A stretch of 15,438 bases of DNA from Deltaproteobacteria bacterium (GCA_013349725.1 DUZB01000049.1:1-15438), one strand, 5' to 3'; shown: positions 1 to 6,659, counted from the stretch's first letter. Notes: generated by a model not told the origin, from the sequence alone. Numbers and translations are program-made.

Positions 1-584
1 TTGGACAACGGGGGGGCCTTTTTCGGCTCTTCAAAAGGCAGGTCCATTTCCAGGCGAACATTGCCTAACCCCTTGCTTTTCCCGGCCCCGAACCAGAAGC
101 GTCCCGCCTTCATCTCCTCGAGAAGGTAGAACAGTTTGTCCTGGTTTGCCCCATTGGACAGGGCGGGATTGCCCAGCGTAAGAATGAAATCAAAAACCGA
201 ATTTTTCAACAGAGTTTCCATCTTGTAGTTGGCATTGGCTTCAGCGGCCCATCGGTCCTCATCCAGTTTGATGCCCATTCGAAGATCGAAGAAACCATCC
301 CGTTGGTAACTCTGCTTCTGCAGTTTACATTCTACTTTCTGGATCAGCCCTGTCGGCAGGGGCTCTCCGTAAAACCGTTGCCAGGATTCATTCAAAATCC
401 CGATGTTCTTTCCGTTTCGGGACTGTCCAATGAACGCATCCATGAGGGCCTGGGCCGTTCCCGATATTTCGCCGGGTAGAGACACCAGGCGGTGGGCGCC
501 GTCTCCGTCGCGGGTAAAGAGGGTTTTTCGTGCGTTGCCTCTGTAGATGGGGGACTCAGCAATCAGCTTTCCCTGTAGAATCAT
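1..584 (-). CDS. RAMP-superfamily Cas7-like protein (type III CRISPR effector type), 3' end outside window
   Basis: An open frame of 194 codons runs from ATG at 584 to the left edge without a stop. The start is preceded by AAGGAG eight bases upstream. Three features match the RAMP/Cas7 fold. An N-terminal beta strand leads into SPIYRGNA (residues 11-18). SLPGEISGTAQALMDAF (35-51) sits where Cas7-type RAMPs carry the PGSSLKG-like segment. The glycine-rich loop GAGKSKGLGNVRLE (166-179) is the RAMP signature. Between them, FDLRMGIKLDEDRWAAEAN (99-117) resembles the VGIDR..GAA stretch of Csm3/Cmr4-like proteins. Such proteins form the crRNA-binding backbone of type III complexes. I cannot assign a subtype. 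Because the Cas7-like domain is nearly complete at residue 180 while the frame stays open, the gene could encode one RAMP subunit or the first domain of a multi-RAMP fusion. No cas10, cas6 or repeat array is visible in this window. Confidence 0.72.
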   Translation of the reverse strand, partial: MILQGKLIAESPIYRGNARKTLFTRDGDGAHRLVSLPGEISGTAQALMDAFIGQSRNGKNIGILNESWQRFYGEPLPTGLIQKVECKLQKQSYQRDGFFDLRMGIKLDEDRWAAEANANYKMETLLKNSVFDFILTLGNPALSNGANQDKLFYLLEEMKAGRFWFGAGKSKGLGNVRLEMDLPFEEPKKAPPLS

Positions 585-620
585 GATGGGGTCTCCTTAA
601 TATAGTAATTAACAAATTGA

Positions 621-634
621 TTTAGCATGCTAAA
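621..634. promoter_or_regulatory. 14-bp perfect palindrome in the RAMP gene leader
   Basis: TTTAGCATGCTAAA is a perfect inverted repeat centred 43 bp upstream of the RAMP start codon. It lies where the transcription start would fall if the candidate promoter at 639-668 is used, which is a classic operator position. No regulator is identified. The operator role is an inference from position and symmetry only. Confidence 0.4.
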
Positions 635-638
635 GCCA

Positions 639-668
639 TATATAGATGATAATTCTTGATATTTGAAA
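639..668 (-). promoter_or_regulatory. Candidate sigma-70 promoter for the RAMP gene
   Basis: Read on the minus strand, TTTCAA (663-668) and TATATA (639-644) are separated by 18 bp. The region 600-673 is clearly richer in A+T than the flanking genes. The match is moderate, and AT-rich DNA throws up such matches by chance. Confidence 0.3.
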
Positions 669-673
669 GTAGC

Positions 674-1426
674 CTATTCTTCGCATAATGGCAAGAAAAG
701 TTTAGCCTTCAGCTTTTCATAGGCCATTTCCATTAACGGCTGCAGGTTGACGATATCCGCGTTGTTATATTCGATGAGGGTTTGCAGCGCTTTTTTATCT
801 CCCCGTTGGTAAGCGTACCATAGTCGGATCGCTTCAAAACCGTCGATACCGTCGATGTCCTTTTCCCGCCCAATTCCCAGGTTTTTCTCAATCCTTTTGA
901 GGCCGCCGGTAAGGCCAAGTTTTTTCAATACAAACCTCAGATCAATATGCCCCCCCGGCAGAGTGATGCCGGGAAAACAGCTTCGTATGAAGGGAAGATC
1001 AAAGGAGGCGCCGTTGAAGGTGATCACCAGGTCGTAGCAGGCGATGGCCGCTTCAAAGTCCTCCAGGTTGATTCCGTTTACAAAGGTCTGGATGGTTTTT
1101 CCGTCATACAGCCCGATAACCGTAATGTCCGCCCCATCTGATTGGTATCCCGTTGTTTCGATGTCCAGGTAGACCGCTTTCTCCTTGAAGGCATCGAATA
1201 CACGCCACATCTCTCCAGAAGAAAGCCTTTCCCCGAAAAAGGAAACATCATCCCTGTGCAGCAGGGATGCCTCAAGAGTCAGTTCCATCAAGCGATCTAT
1301 TCGAGGGGCGAGAAGCCCGCGACCGTGTTCCAAAAAATCCTGCCACGTATGAATACCCCGGGCCCAAAGTCGCTGCTCCGTTGAGGGGCCTACCCCTTGC
1401 ACGTGTATAAATGTTCTTTCAAGCAT
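674..1426 (-). CDS. DnaQ/RNase H-like exonuclease-fold protein (RNase_H_2/YprB type)
   Basis: A 250-residue protein. The N-terminal part (about 5-35) contains VQGVGPSTEQRLWARGI, which reads like a helix-hairpin-helix segment. The nuclease domain covers about 84-235. It shows motif I YLDIETTG (Asp88, Glu90), motif II TFNGASFDLPFI (Asp143), HIDL at 160-163 and motif III YNNADIVNL (Asp224). These are the metal-binding acidic residues of the DEDD 3'-5' exonuclease superfamily, so activity on single-stranded nucleic acid is likely. Length and layout fit the RNase_H_2 family common in deltaproteobacteria and Firmicutes, whose cellular role is not well defined. The start ATG at 1426 follows an AGGAA-type ribosome site lying inside a short tandem repeat. 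The gene lies 89 bp upstream of the RAMP gene on the same strand. DnaQ-like nucleases can assist CRISPR systems, but housekeeping DNA repair is equally possible. Confidence 0.85.
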   Translation of the reverse strand: MLERTFIHVQGVGPSTEQRLWARGIHTWQDFLEHGRGLLAPRIDRLMELTLEASLLHRDDVSFFGERLSSGEMWRVFDAFKEKAVYLDIETTGYQSDGADITVIGLYDGKTIQTFVNGINLEDFEAAIACYDLVITFNGASFDLPFIRSCFPGITLPGGHIDLRFVLKKLGLTGGLKRIEKNLGIGREKDIDGIDGFEAIRLWYAYQRGDKKALQTLIEYNNADIVNLQPLMEMAYEKLKAKLFLPLCEE

Positions 1427-1520
1427 GGTTCCTCGTTACTGGTTCCTCGCTATTCGTGAAACGTGAAACGTGATTCGTGATTCGTGAATTGTCCTTTGAG
1501 CTTTGAGCTTTGCCCCTTGA
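1427..1520. repeat. Heptanucleotide and 14-mer tandem repeats
   Basis: Two copies of a 14-bp unit starting GGTTCCTCG lie at 1427-1440 and 1441-1454. They are followed by five 7-bp units (CGTGAAA twice, CGTGATT twice, CGTGAAT once) at 1455-1489. A second heptamer family begins at 1494: CTTTGAG twice, then CTTTGCC and a degenerate remainder. All three sub-arrays share a 7-base period. On the minus strand the 14-bp unit carries the GAGGAA-like ribosome site of the exonuclease gene and so duplicates it. The array fills nearly all of the 111-bp gap between the exonuclease and the aminopeptidase. Confidence 0.85.
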
Positions 1521-1537
1521 GCTTCTACACTCATCAC

Positions 1538-2737
1538 TTACAATGTAAACATGCCGTTTTCATAAATAACGACATTTTCTCCTGTGGCGAGATGGGCCGT
1601 GACCATTTTTTTTTCGGTGTTCACCAGGTCCCAGTGCAGGGCCGAATCATTAAATCCCAGCTGGGCCTTCATTTCTTCCGTCAGTTCGGATGTGTCTCCA
1701 TCATAGGTGTCCGTGTAAGACATGCCGACGGCGAGATGACAATTTCCGTACCGGCCCCCGTAATTTTCATCAAAGAGGGTGTTTGCCATGAATTGGTTGA
1801 TTTTGGAGAAACGCTTGTCTGTAAGGGAAAATTCGCCGACCTGCCTTGCGCCTTTGTCCATGATGAGTTGTTTTTTTGTGAATTCATTTCCTTTTTCAGC
1901 CTCTACTTCCACGGCAACGCCTTTCTTGAAGAAAAGTCTCACGTTTTCCACATAGTTTCCGCTCCTGAAAGAAGGCTGATTGGCAACATATTTTCCTTCT
2001 GTTCCGCGCCAGTCGGGGGAGATAAAGAGTTCGAAGCTGGGAATATTGTGACCGGATATACCGATCCACTTTCTTTTGTCGCCGGGGGTGATTTTCAGAT
2101 CAATATTTTCTGATTCCACCCGATAATAGTCGACAGCCATGCTGTTCAGCCAGTCTTTGATGGAGATGGCATCCTTGAAGACTCCTTTCCAGACGGCTAC
2201 AGGGTCCGGTTTGTCCAGATAGCATGCCTTGATGATCTGGTTTGTATACTGTTTCATAGTAAGACCTGCCTGACGGGCCAGTTCTTCGGTGGGAAAAGTG
2301 CAGAGTGTCCAACCGAGATCGCCTCGGTCTTCCCTTTTTCGCATGATGTCTCTCAGTGGTTTCATGGCGACTGCGGTTTTCCCTATCCTTTTGGGATCGA
2401 TATCCGCCAGGTGCGTCAGCGAGGTGGGGGCATGCAGAAAAATTCTGCCATGGATCTTTCTGTACAGGTCCTCCTGCCACGATCCAACAAAAACAAGCTG
2501 CTTGTTGTTTGCTTTCTGGTAAAAATCGTGTTCCATTACGGGGGTGAGTCCTGAACGCATGACCGGATGCATTCCCATATCCAGCAGTTTTCCATGGACG
2601 GCCTCAGCAAGTTCAAGAGCGGCAAACTGAAACTGGACAAGAACGATATCTCCTTTTTTGAATGCCCCTGTCCTTGCGGTCTTTAAGCCCCACAACAGGA
2701 CATTCGCGTATTTATCGAGTTGTTTTTTTGTAAGCAT
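1538..2737 (-). CDS. M29 family metallo-aminopeptidase (aminopeptidase T/S type)
   Basis: A 399-residue protein close to the usual length of clan M29 aminopeptidases, which remove N-terminal amino acids using a two-metal centre in the cytoplasm. Candidate metal and catalytic residues are visible in order. Glu236 lies in NIPSFELFISPDWRGTEG, Glu302 in RQVGEFSL, His334 in NCHLAVGMSY with Tyr341 just after, and His368 and Asp370 in ALHWDLV. The spacing matches the Glu, Glu, His, Tyr, His, Asp series known for thermophilic members. There is no signal peptide. The start ATG at 2737 has a very strong AAAGGAGG site seven bases upstream. The gene stands apart from its neighbours: a repeat-rich gap follows it and a 351-bp gap precedes it. 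It is probably a housekeeping peptidase. Confidence 0.93.
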   Translation of the reverse strand: MLTKKQLDKYANVLLWGLKTARTGAFKKGDIVLVQFQFAALELAEAVHGKLLDMGMHPVMRSGLTPVMEHDFYQKANNKQLVFVGSWQEDLYRKIHGRIFLHAPTSLTHLADIDPKRIGKTAVAMKPLRDIMRKREDRGDLGWTLCTFPTEELARQAGLTMKQYTNQIIKACYLDKPDPVAVWKGVFKDAISIKDWLNSMAVDYYRVESENIDLKITPGDKRKWIGISGHNIPSFELFISPDWRGTEGKYVANQPSFRSGNYVENVRLFFKKGVAVEVEAEKGNEFTKKQLIMDKGARQVGEFSLTDKRFSKINQFMANTLFDENYGGRYGNCHLAVGMSYTDTYDGDTSELTEEMKAQLGFNDSALHWDLVNTEKKMVTAHLATGENVVIYENGMFTL

Positions 2738-2874
2738 GATGAAACCTCCTTTAGAATTTTTCAGGATAATCTTAATTCGTGATCATGGTGGTTCTGAGCT
2801 GACTCCCCGGAAGCTGGGAACGAATTTTTCCGTGGATAAAAAATCCCAGTCCCAGAATAGAGTTTTCTCCTCTC

Positions 2875-2898
2875 GTTCCCACGCTGGAGCATGGGAAC
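2875..2898. repeat. REP-like imperfect palindrome
   Basis: GTTCCCA at 2875-2881 pairs with TGGGAAC at 2892-2898. Inside, one mismatch is followed by GCT pairing with AGC around a GG loop. The form GTTCCCACGCTCCAGCGTGGGAAC is a dispersed intergenic repeat seen in many bacterial genomes, and this copy has decayed slightly from it. A second half-site, AGCTGGGAACG at 2812-2822, could pair with the left arm through eight bases (TGGGAACG with CGTTCCCA at 2874-2881), suggesting a longer degenerate element. Confidence 0.6.
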
Positions 2899-2997
2899 CA
2901 GGAGGAAAACACTACTGACTTCTGACTTTTTTACAGTGTGGTACATCTATTGAATGAACCGACGGGTTGTCAAGAGAAATGGTATGGCGTGAGTTTT

Positions 2998-3026
2998 TTG
3001 CTTGACGAAATAAGCCTGAATAGAAT
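2998..3026 (+). promoter_or_regulatory. Candidate sigma-70 promoter for padR
   Basis: TTGCTT (2998-3003) and TAGAAT (3021-3026) are spaced by 17 bp, 63 bp upstream of the padR start codon. This is the best -35/-10 pair in the gap on the plus strand. Confidence 0.4.
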
Positions 3027-3046
3027 ATTCCCTGGTGGAGTATTTT
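3022..3046. promoter_or_regulatory. Interrupted palindrome over the padR -10 region (candidate operator)
   Basis: AGAATATTCC (3022-3031) and GGAGTATTTT (3037-3046) form an inverted repeat matching at 8 of 10 positions around a 5-bp centre. It overlaps the candidate -10 box. PadR-family proteins usually bind dyad operators in their own promoters, so autoregulation of the padR/molybdopterin-binding pair is a reasonable inference. Confidence 0.35.
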
Positions 3047-3088
3047 GTGGACCTGGTTTTGAGTAAACGCTAACGGGAGAGACGCCGT

Positions 3089-3643
3089 ATGAAAGACAAG
3101 CCGATAACGGAATTTGTTCTGCTTGGGGCTCTTATGTCAGGACCCATGCACGGGTATGAAATTCTGCGATTTTTAGATGCAGACCTGGGACCTGCCTGGC
3201 GCGTGAGCACAAGTCAGCTCTATGCTCTCCTTAAAAGGCTTGAGAGCAGCGGAGTTGTGACATCGACCATGGAATTCCAGGACACGCGGCCATCGAAAAG
3301 GGTTTTTTCTTTGAATAGGTACGGTAAAGAGATGTTTCTGGATTGGCTGCAGAAACCAAGCCCTTATGTTCGAGATCTTCGAACCGAATTTCTGGCCAAG
3401 CTTTTCTTCTTTCGGAAGCTCTCTCTGGAAGGAAGTCTGGCATTGGTAAAGGATCAGATCCAAGTCCTCGAAAGTGTGAGAGAGCGGCTTATCACATCGC
3501 GGAAGGAAGAAAAGGACCCGTATAAAAAAATGGTTTTTGGCTTCAAAACCGCTACCCTCAGTGGCTGGCTTGACTGGCTTAAAAAAGAGGCCGTGCCATT
3601 TGCGAAGGGAATCGTTCAAGGCTCTGCTTTGAGTTCGGAATGA
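3089..3643 (+). CDS. PadR-family transcriptional regulator
   Basis: A 184-residue protein. The N-terminal winged helix-turn-helix (about 5-85) shows the family pattern: LLGALMSGPMHGYEILRFL (11-29), STSQLYALLKRLESSGVV (40-57, the recognition helix region) and the wing with KRVFSLNRYGKE (70-81). The rest is helical (DLRTEFLAKLFFFRKLSL, then a long amphipathic stretch), as in PadR proteins with a C-terminal dimerisation domain. GGGAGAG lies seven to eight bases before the ATG. The gene is followed after 25 bp by the molybdopterin-binding protein, so the two are probably co-transcribed. This suggests that the regulator governs the molybdenum-hydroxylase accessory functions; the ligand is unknown. 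Confidence 0.92.
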   Translation: MKDKPITEFVLLGALMSGPMHGYEILRFLDADLGPAWRVSTSQLYALLKRLESSGVVTSTMEFQDTRPSKRVFSLNRYGKEMFLDWLQKPSPYVRDLRTEFLAKLFFFRKLSLEGSLALVKDQIQVLESVRERLITSRKEEKDPYKKMVFGFKTATLSGWLDWLKKEAVPFAKGIVQGSALSSE

Positions 3644-3668
3644 ATCTAAGATGTTCAGGAGTTAGTTT

Positions 3669-4715
3669 ATGGCAAACAAGTTTAAATCATCCGCGACAGT
3701 TATTCCCGTGGATCAGGCCGCAGGAACCATCCTGGCCCATGATATTACGGAGATCAGGCCGGGCAACTTCAAGGGGCCGGCCTTTAAGAAAGGACATATC
3801 GTCACCGAGGAGGATATCCCTCATCTCAAGAGAGTCGGCAAGGAACATCTCTATGTGCTGCATCTGGAACCGGGAGAGGTTCATGAGGACAATGCGGCGC
3901 TTGCCCTGTCTACCGCCCTCTCCGGGCCAGGTGTCGTATTTGACCCCAATCCGTCGGAAGGAAAAATCTCCCTGAAAGCGGGATACAGCGGACTTCTAAA
4001 GGTGAATGTGGAGGTCTTGACCGCCATTAATCTTGTTCCGGATATCAGCTGTTCTTCCAGACACAACAGTACCGTGGTTGAAAAGGGCGAAATCATTGCT
4101 GCTGTCCGTGCTATTCCTCTGGTTATCGACGAAACCCTGCTGAAGAGGGCCGTGAAATTGGCGGAAGAGGCCGGAGGGATTTTTTCCGTAAAGCTGCTTA
4201 CCACACCGATGACCGGGATTGTGATTACCGGGAACGAAGTCTATAATGGGCTCATCGATGATAAATTCGCGCCGATTATCAGGCGAAAGCTTCAATTGTA
4301 TGATTGTGAGATTATAGGCACTGCTTTTTCACCGGATGATAAACAGACGATTATCAGGGAGATTCACAGGCATCTGAAGAACGGCGCGGAAATGCTTATT
4401 GTGGCTGGTGGAATGAGTGTGGATCCTGACGATATCACCAGGGTAGCCATCGCAGAAGCGGGGGCGGAGGATGTGGTGTATGGAACGCCTGTCATTCCCG
4501 GCGCCATGTTTCTTGCAGGGCGTATCGGCAACGTTCCGATCCTGGGATTGCCTGCCTGTGTTCTTTTTTATCGGGCAACCGTACTTGATCTGATTTTACC
4601 AAGGGTCCTGGCAGGGGAAACAATTACAAGGGAAGATCTTGCAGGCATGGCCCACGGGGGATTGTGCCTCAACTGCGAAACATGCCGTTTCCCCCGTTGT
4701 TCTTTCGGGAAATAA
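3669..4715 (+). CDS. Molybdopterin-binding MoeA/MogA-like protein with C-terminal Cys4 tail
   Basis: A 348-residue protein. The N-terminal part (about 10-150) resembles the MoeA-type linker region (VDQAAGTILAHDITEI, FKKGHIVTEEDI). The C-terminal half (about 182-315) is a MoCF_biosynth (MogA/MoeA) fold with TGIVITGNEVYNG (182-194), LIVAGGMSVDPDDITR (243-258) and IPGAMFLAG, the usual molybdopterin-binding segments. It lacks the length of a full MoeA. The tail ends in a C-x2-C-x2-C-x4-C cluster (Cys333, 336, 339, 344; LNCETCRFPRCSFGK), which could hold a metal or an Fe-S cluster. The start ATG has AGGAG eight bases upstream. It lies behind padR and converges with xdhC, only 10 bp apart. The probable role is handling or inserting Moco for molybdenum hydroxylases. 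Confidence 0.85.
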   Translation: MANKFKSSATVIPVDQAAGTILAHDITEIRPGNFKGPAFKKGHIVTEEDIPHLKRVGKEHLYVLHLEPGEVHEDNAALALSTALSGPGVVFDPNPSEGKISLKAGYSGLLKVNVEVLTAINLVPDISCSSRHNSTVVEKGEIIAAVRAIPLVIDETLLKRAVKLAEEAGGIFSVKLLTTPMTGIVITGNEVYNGLIDDKFAPIIRRKLQLYDCEIIGTAFSPDDKQTIIREIHRHLKNGAEMLIVAGGMSVDPDDITRVAIAEAGAEDVVYGTPVIPGAMFLAGRIGNVPILGLPACVLFYRATVLDLILPRVLAGETITREDLAGMAHGGLCLNCETCRFPRCSFGK

Positions 4716-4725
4716 TGGGTTGTTT

Positions 4726-5790
4726 CTACACATGCCAGTTCTTGTTTTTTGCTGCACGTCCCCGGGCCCTCGTCCGGATGAGCTCTGCTACAATGCTAAC
4801 GGCAATTTCAGCAGGGGTTTCGGCCTGAATGTCAAGACCGATGGGAGCATGAACCTGGTCTATCTGGTCCTGTGATACTCCTTCTTCCAACAGTTTCTCG
4901 AAGATCATTCTGTTTTTTCGCCTGCTGCCGATCATACCGACGTACCTCGGAGAACTTTTGAGCGTCTGGCGAAGGATATCCAGATCGTGCATGTGCCCTC
5001 TGGTTACAATCACCACGTCATCATGGGGGCCGAAATGAATCCCCTTTGGCGCCACATCAAAAGGCTGGACCTGCACATCTGTGGCCATGGGAAAACGTTC
5101 CCGGTTGGCAAATTCTTTTCGATCGTCGATGACAATAATTTCGTCGCCGAGGCGATGGCTGATCCAGGCAAGATCCAGCGAAATGTGTCCCCCACCAAAT
5201 ATGTACAGTATGTTGGGGAGTTCGATGGGCTCAATATAAATCTGGTTTTCTTCGCCGGTCAAAGGGAAGAAGACAGGCACGCGCCCCTTTTCAACGGAAG
5301 GAAGATGATCTGCAACCGCCGCAGGTATGGTTAACCCTCCTGAAATGATCTTTCCCCCGGCCCAGAGAAGATGGGAATCATTGAACCCGACAGAAGTTTT
5401 CCTGATTGCGGTGACGAAAAGAACCCCGTCCAATCGGGAAAAAGACGTGGTGAGTTCTTTCAGGAACGGCAAGGCATCGTTTGCAATCGTTTCGAGATAA
5501 ACCTTTACATTTCCTCCACAGATCATCCCTGCGGCGGCTACCTCCTTTCCGGAAAGGGAAAAGGAAAGAAGTTCTGCCCCTTTTTCTTCCAGATGGATCT
5601 CTGCTGCCTTCATTGTTTCAGCCTCCAGCTTACCTCCCCCGATACTCCCCAGGGTGGTCTCGCCTTTGCTGATGAGCATTCGGCTCCCGGAACTTCTTGG
5701 CGCAGAACCTTCCTGACTTACCACGGTAGCCCAGACAACCGGTTTACCCTCTTCAAGCATGGTAATTGTCGCATCAATGATATTCTTCAT
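4726..5790 (-). CDS. xdhC: XdhC/CoxI family Moco sulfuration and insertion factor
   Basis: A 354-residue protein when started at ATG 5790. XdhC proteins bind molybdenum cofactor, help replace an oxo by a sulfido ligand and deliver it to xanthine dehydrogenase-type enzymes. The N-terminal XdhC_CoxI domain shows VVSQEGSAPRSSGSRMLIS (23-41), GSIGGGKLEAE (48-58) and MICGGNVKVYLE (89-100), with the conserved Cys91 of the CGG motif. The C-terminal Rossmann domain has LYIFGGGHISLDLA (195-208), IDDRKEFANRERFP (221-234), VTRGHMHD (262-269) and YVGMIGSRRK (283-292). The frame remains open upstream to 5904, but that stretch lies inside yqeB and has no family resemblance. The 5790 start leaves a 10-bp gap after the yqeB stop and aligns with the family. 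It is in an operon with yqeB. Confidence 0.92.
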   Translation of the reverse strand: MKNIIDATITMLEEGKPVVWATVVSQEGSAPRSSGSRMLISKGETTLGSIGGGKLEAETMKAAEIHLEEKGAELLSFSLSGKEVAAAGMICGGNVKVYLETIANDALPFLKELTTSFSRLDGVLFVTAIRKTSVGFNDSHLLWAGGKIISGGLTIPAAVADHLPSVEKGRVPVFFPLTGEENQIYIEPIELPNILYIFGGGHISLDLAWISHRLGDEIIVIDDRKEFANRERFPMATDVQVQPFDVAPKGIHFGPHDDVVIVTRGHMHDLDILRQTLKSSPRYVGMIGSRRKNRMIFEKLLEEGVSQDQIDQVHAPIGLDIQAETPAEIAVSIVAELIRTRARGRAAKNKNWHV

Positions 5791-5800
5791 TTTTGATCTC

Positions 5801-6598
5801 TCATACGTTATACGTTCTAAGGATGGCCTCAAGTACGCCGCCACAGACGGCACGGGCTTTTTCACTGATGGTGTACACGTAACCGGAATTGGCCCGGGGA
5901 TCAATATCGCCGATCTTGAGTCCTTTCCTAACGGGGATGCCTGGACGAATAAGTCCCCTCAAAATGCCGTCCACCTTCGTAATAACCGGTTCATCTCCAA
6001 CTTTTGCGATAACGTTTCCTTTTTTCACCCTGTCTCCTATTTCGTGCCACGTCTCAAAGATCCCTTCCGCCGGTGCACGCAGGACTCGTTCGTACGTTAC
6101 GCCTCCCATCTCGCCTGGTACGCCGGTATTGGGTTCGGCCGGTCCAGCCGTGAAAAGACGTCCGAGATGATGTCCCCTGTTGGTTTCAACCACATAGTGG
6201 GCATCTCGTCCGGCTTCATAGCCGGGACCCAGAGCAATGACCAGCGGTGCATCCGTAATGCTTATGCCTGTATTGCGTTTGCTCAGTGTCGCTTCCAGAA
6301 GCACATCCGGGGTCATCTCTTCTTTTATTTTCATTTCCGGGTCAATGATTACAGGTAGGCGCCGGTTTTCCCATGCCTTATGGATCTCCTCAACTCCCGT
6401 TGCCAGGACCGCTTCCACCCCCTCTACCTGTTTGCTGCCATCGTAGATCACTTCACAGAAGGATACTGCTCGTCTTACGGCGATCGGCCTGGCAACCTCT
6501 GTCATAACTACCCTGAAATGGCACTGATGGAGCCGCCAGGCGATGCCGCTGGCCATCTCCCCGGCGCCTTTGATAAGAACGGTGACATCCTTTATCAT
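5801..6598 (-). CDS. yqeB: YqeB-type selenium-dependent molybdenum hydroxylase maturation protein (EF2563 family)
   Basis: A 265-residue protein from ATG 6598. The start MIKDVTVLIKGAGEMASGIAW (1-21) is an NAD-type Rossmann glycine loop (GAGEMASGIA). Other family stretches are MTEVARPIAVRR (32-43), ISITDAPLVIALGPGYEAG (112-130), VVETNRGHHLGR (136-147) and GPAEPNTGVPGEMGG (152-166). The second half (about 175-235) looks like a biotinyl-lipoyl-like barrel (EIGDRVKKGNVIAKVGDEPV). The family was defined by co-occurrence with selenium donor and molybdenum hydroxylase genes, and is inferred to mature enzymes with a labile selenium ligand. The GGAAAGGAAAG site sits right before this ATG, so the longer start at 6643 is not needed. 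xdhC follows directly. The structural hydroxylase and yqeC are not in this window. Confidence 0.9.
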   Translation of the reverse strand: MIKDVTVLIKGAGEMASGIAWRLHQCHFRVVMTEVARPIAVRRAVSFCEVIYDGSKQVEGVEAVLATGVEEIHKAWENRRLPVIIDPEMKIKEEMTPDVLLEATLSKRNTGISITDAPLVIALGPGYEAGRDAHYVVETNRGHHLGRLFTAGPAEPNTGVPGEMGGVTYERVLRAPAEGIFETWHEIGDRVKKGNVIAKVGDEPVITKVDGILRGLIRPGIPVRKGLKIGDIDPRANSGYVYTISEKARAVCGGVLEAILRTYNV

Positions 6599-6616
6599 CT
6601 TCTTTCCTTTCCTTGG

Positions 6617-6659
6617 CCGGGTCTGCCTGTGCGTTACACGCACACAGGCAACAATCCGG
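6617..6659 (-). promoter_or_regulatory. Stem-loop in the yqeB leader
   Basis: GCCTGTG (6625-6631) pairs with CACAGGC (6643-6649). Inside, CGT pairs with ACG with a CA bulge on one side. CCGG at 6617-6620 and CCGG at 6656-6659 could close an outer helix. On the minus strand it would be transcribed about 19 nt upstream of the yqeB start and just before its ribosome site. It is not followed by a T-run, so it does not look like a terminator. I do not recognise it as a known riboswitch. Confidence 0.5.

Larger units (their letters stand above)
2738..3088. other. Intergenic region between divergent aminopeptidase and PadR genes
   Basis: This 351-bp gap has no credible gene. It holds the aminopeptidase ribosome site at its left end, a REP-like imperfect palindrome at 2875-2898 with a related half-site near 2811-2822, a small direct repeat of CTGACTT around 2917-2929, and a candidate promoter plus operator for padR at 2998-3046. 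Open frames in the middle translate to phrases such as SRSHAGAWEP, a familiar artefact of reading this kind of palindromic repeat as protein. Confidence 0.7.

Noticed and set aside
1484..2113. 209-codon plus-strand frame
   Set aside because: It starts inside the tandem repeats and runs antisense to the M29 aminopeptidase, which has all its catalytic residues. No independent support.
2658..2946. Short frames on both strands encoding SRSHAGAWEP or VPMLQRGNE-like peptides
   Set aside because: These are translations of the REP-like palindrome, a common false protein.
5791..5904. N-terminal extension of xdhC starting at 5904
   Set aside because: It overlaps the end of yqeB, has no family similarity and no better ribosome site. 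The start at 5790 matches the XdhC N-terminus.
6599..6643. Longer yqeB start at 6643
   Set aside because: The extra 15 residues are basic and unlike the family, and they would run through the leader stem-loop and the ribosome site of the 6598 start.
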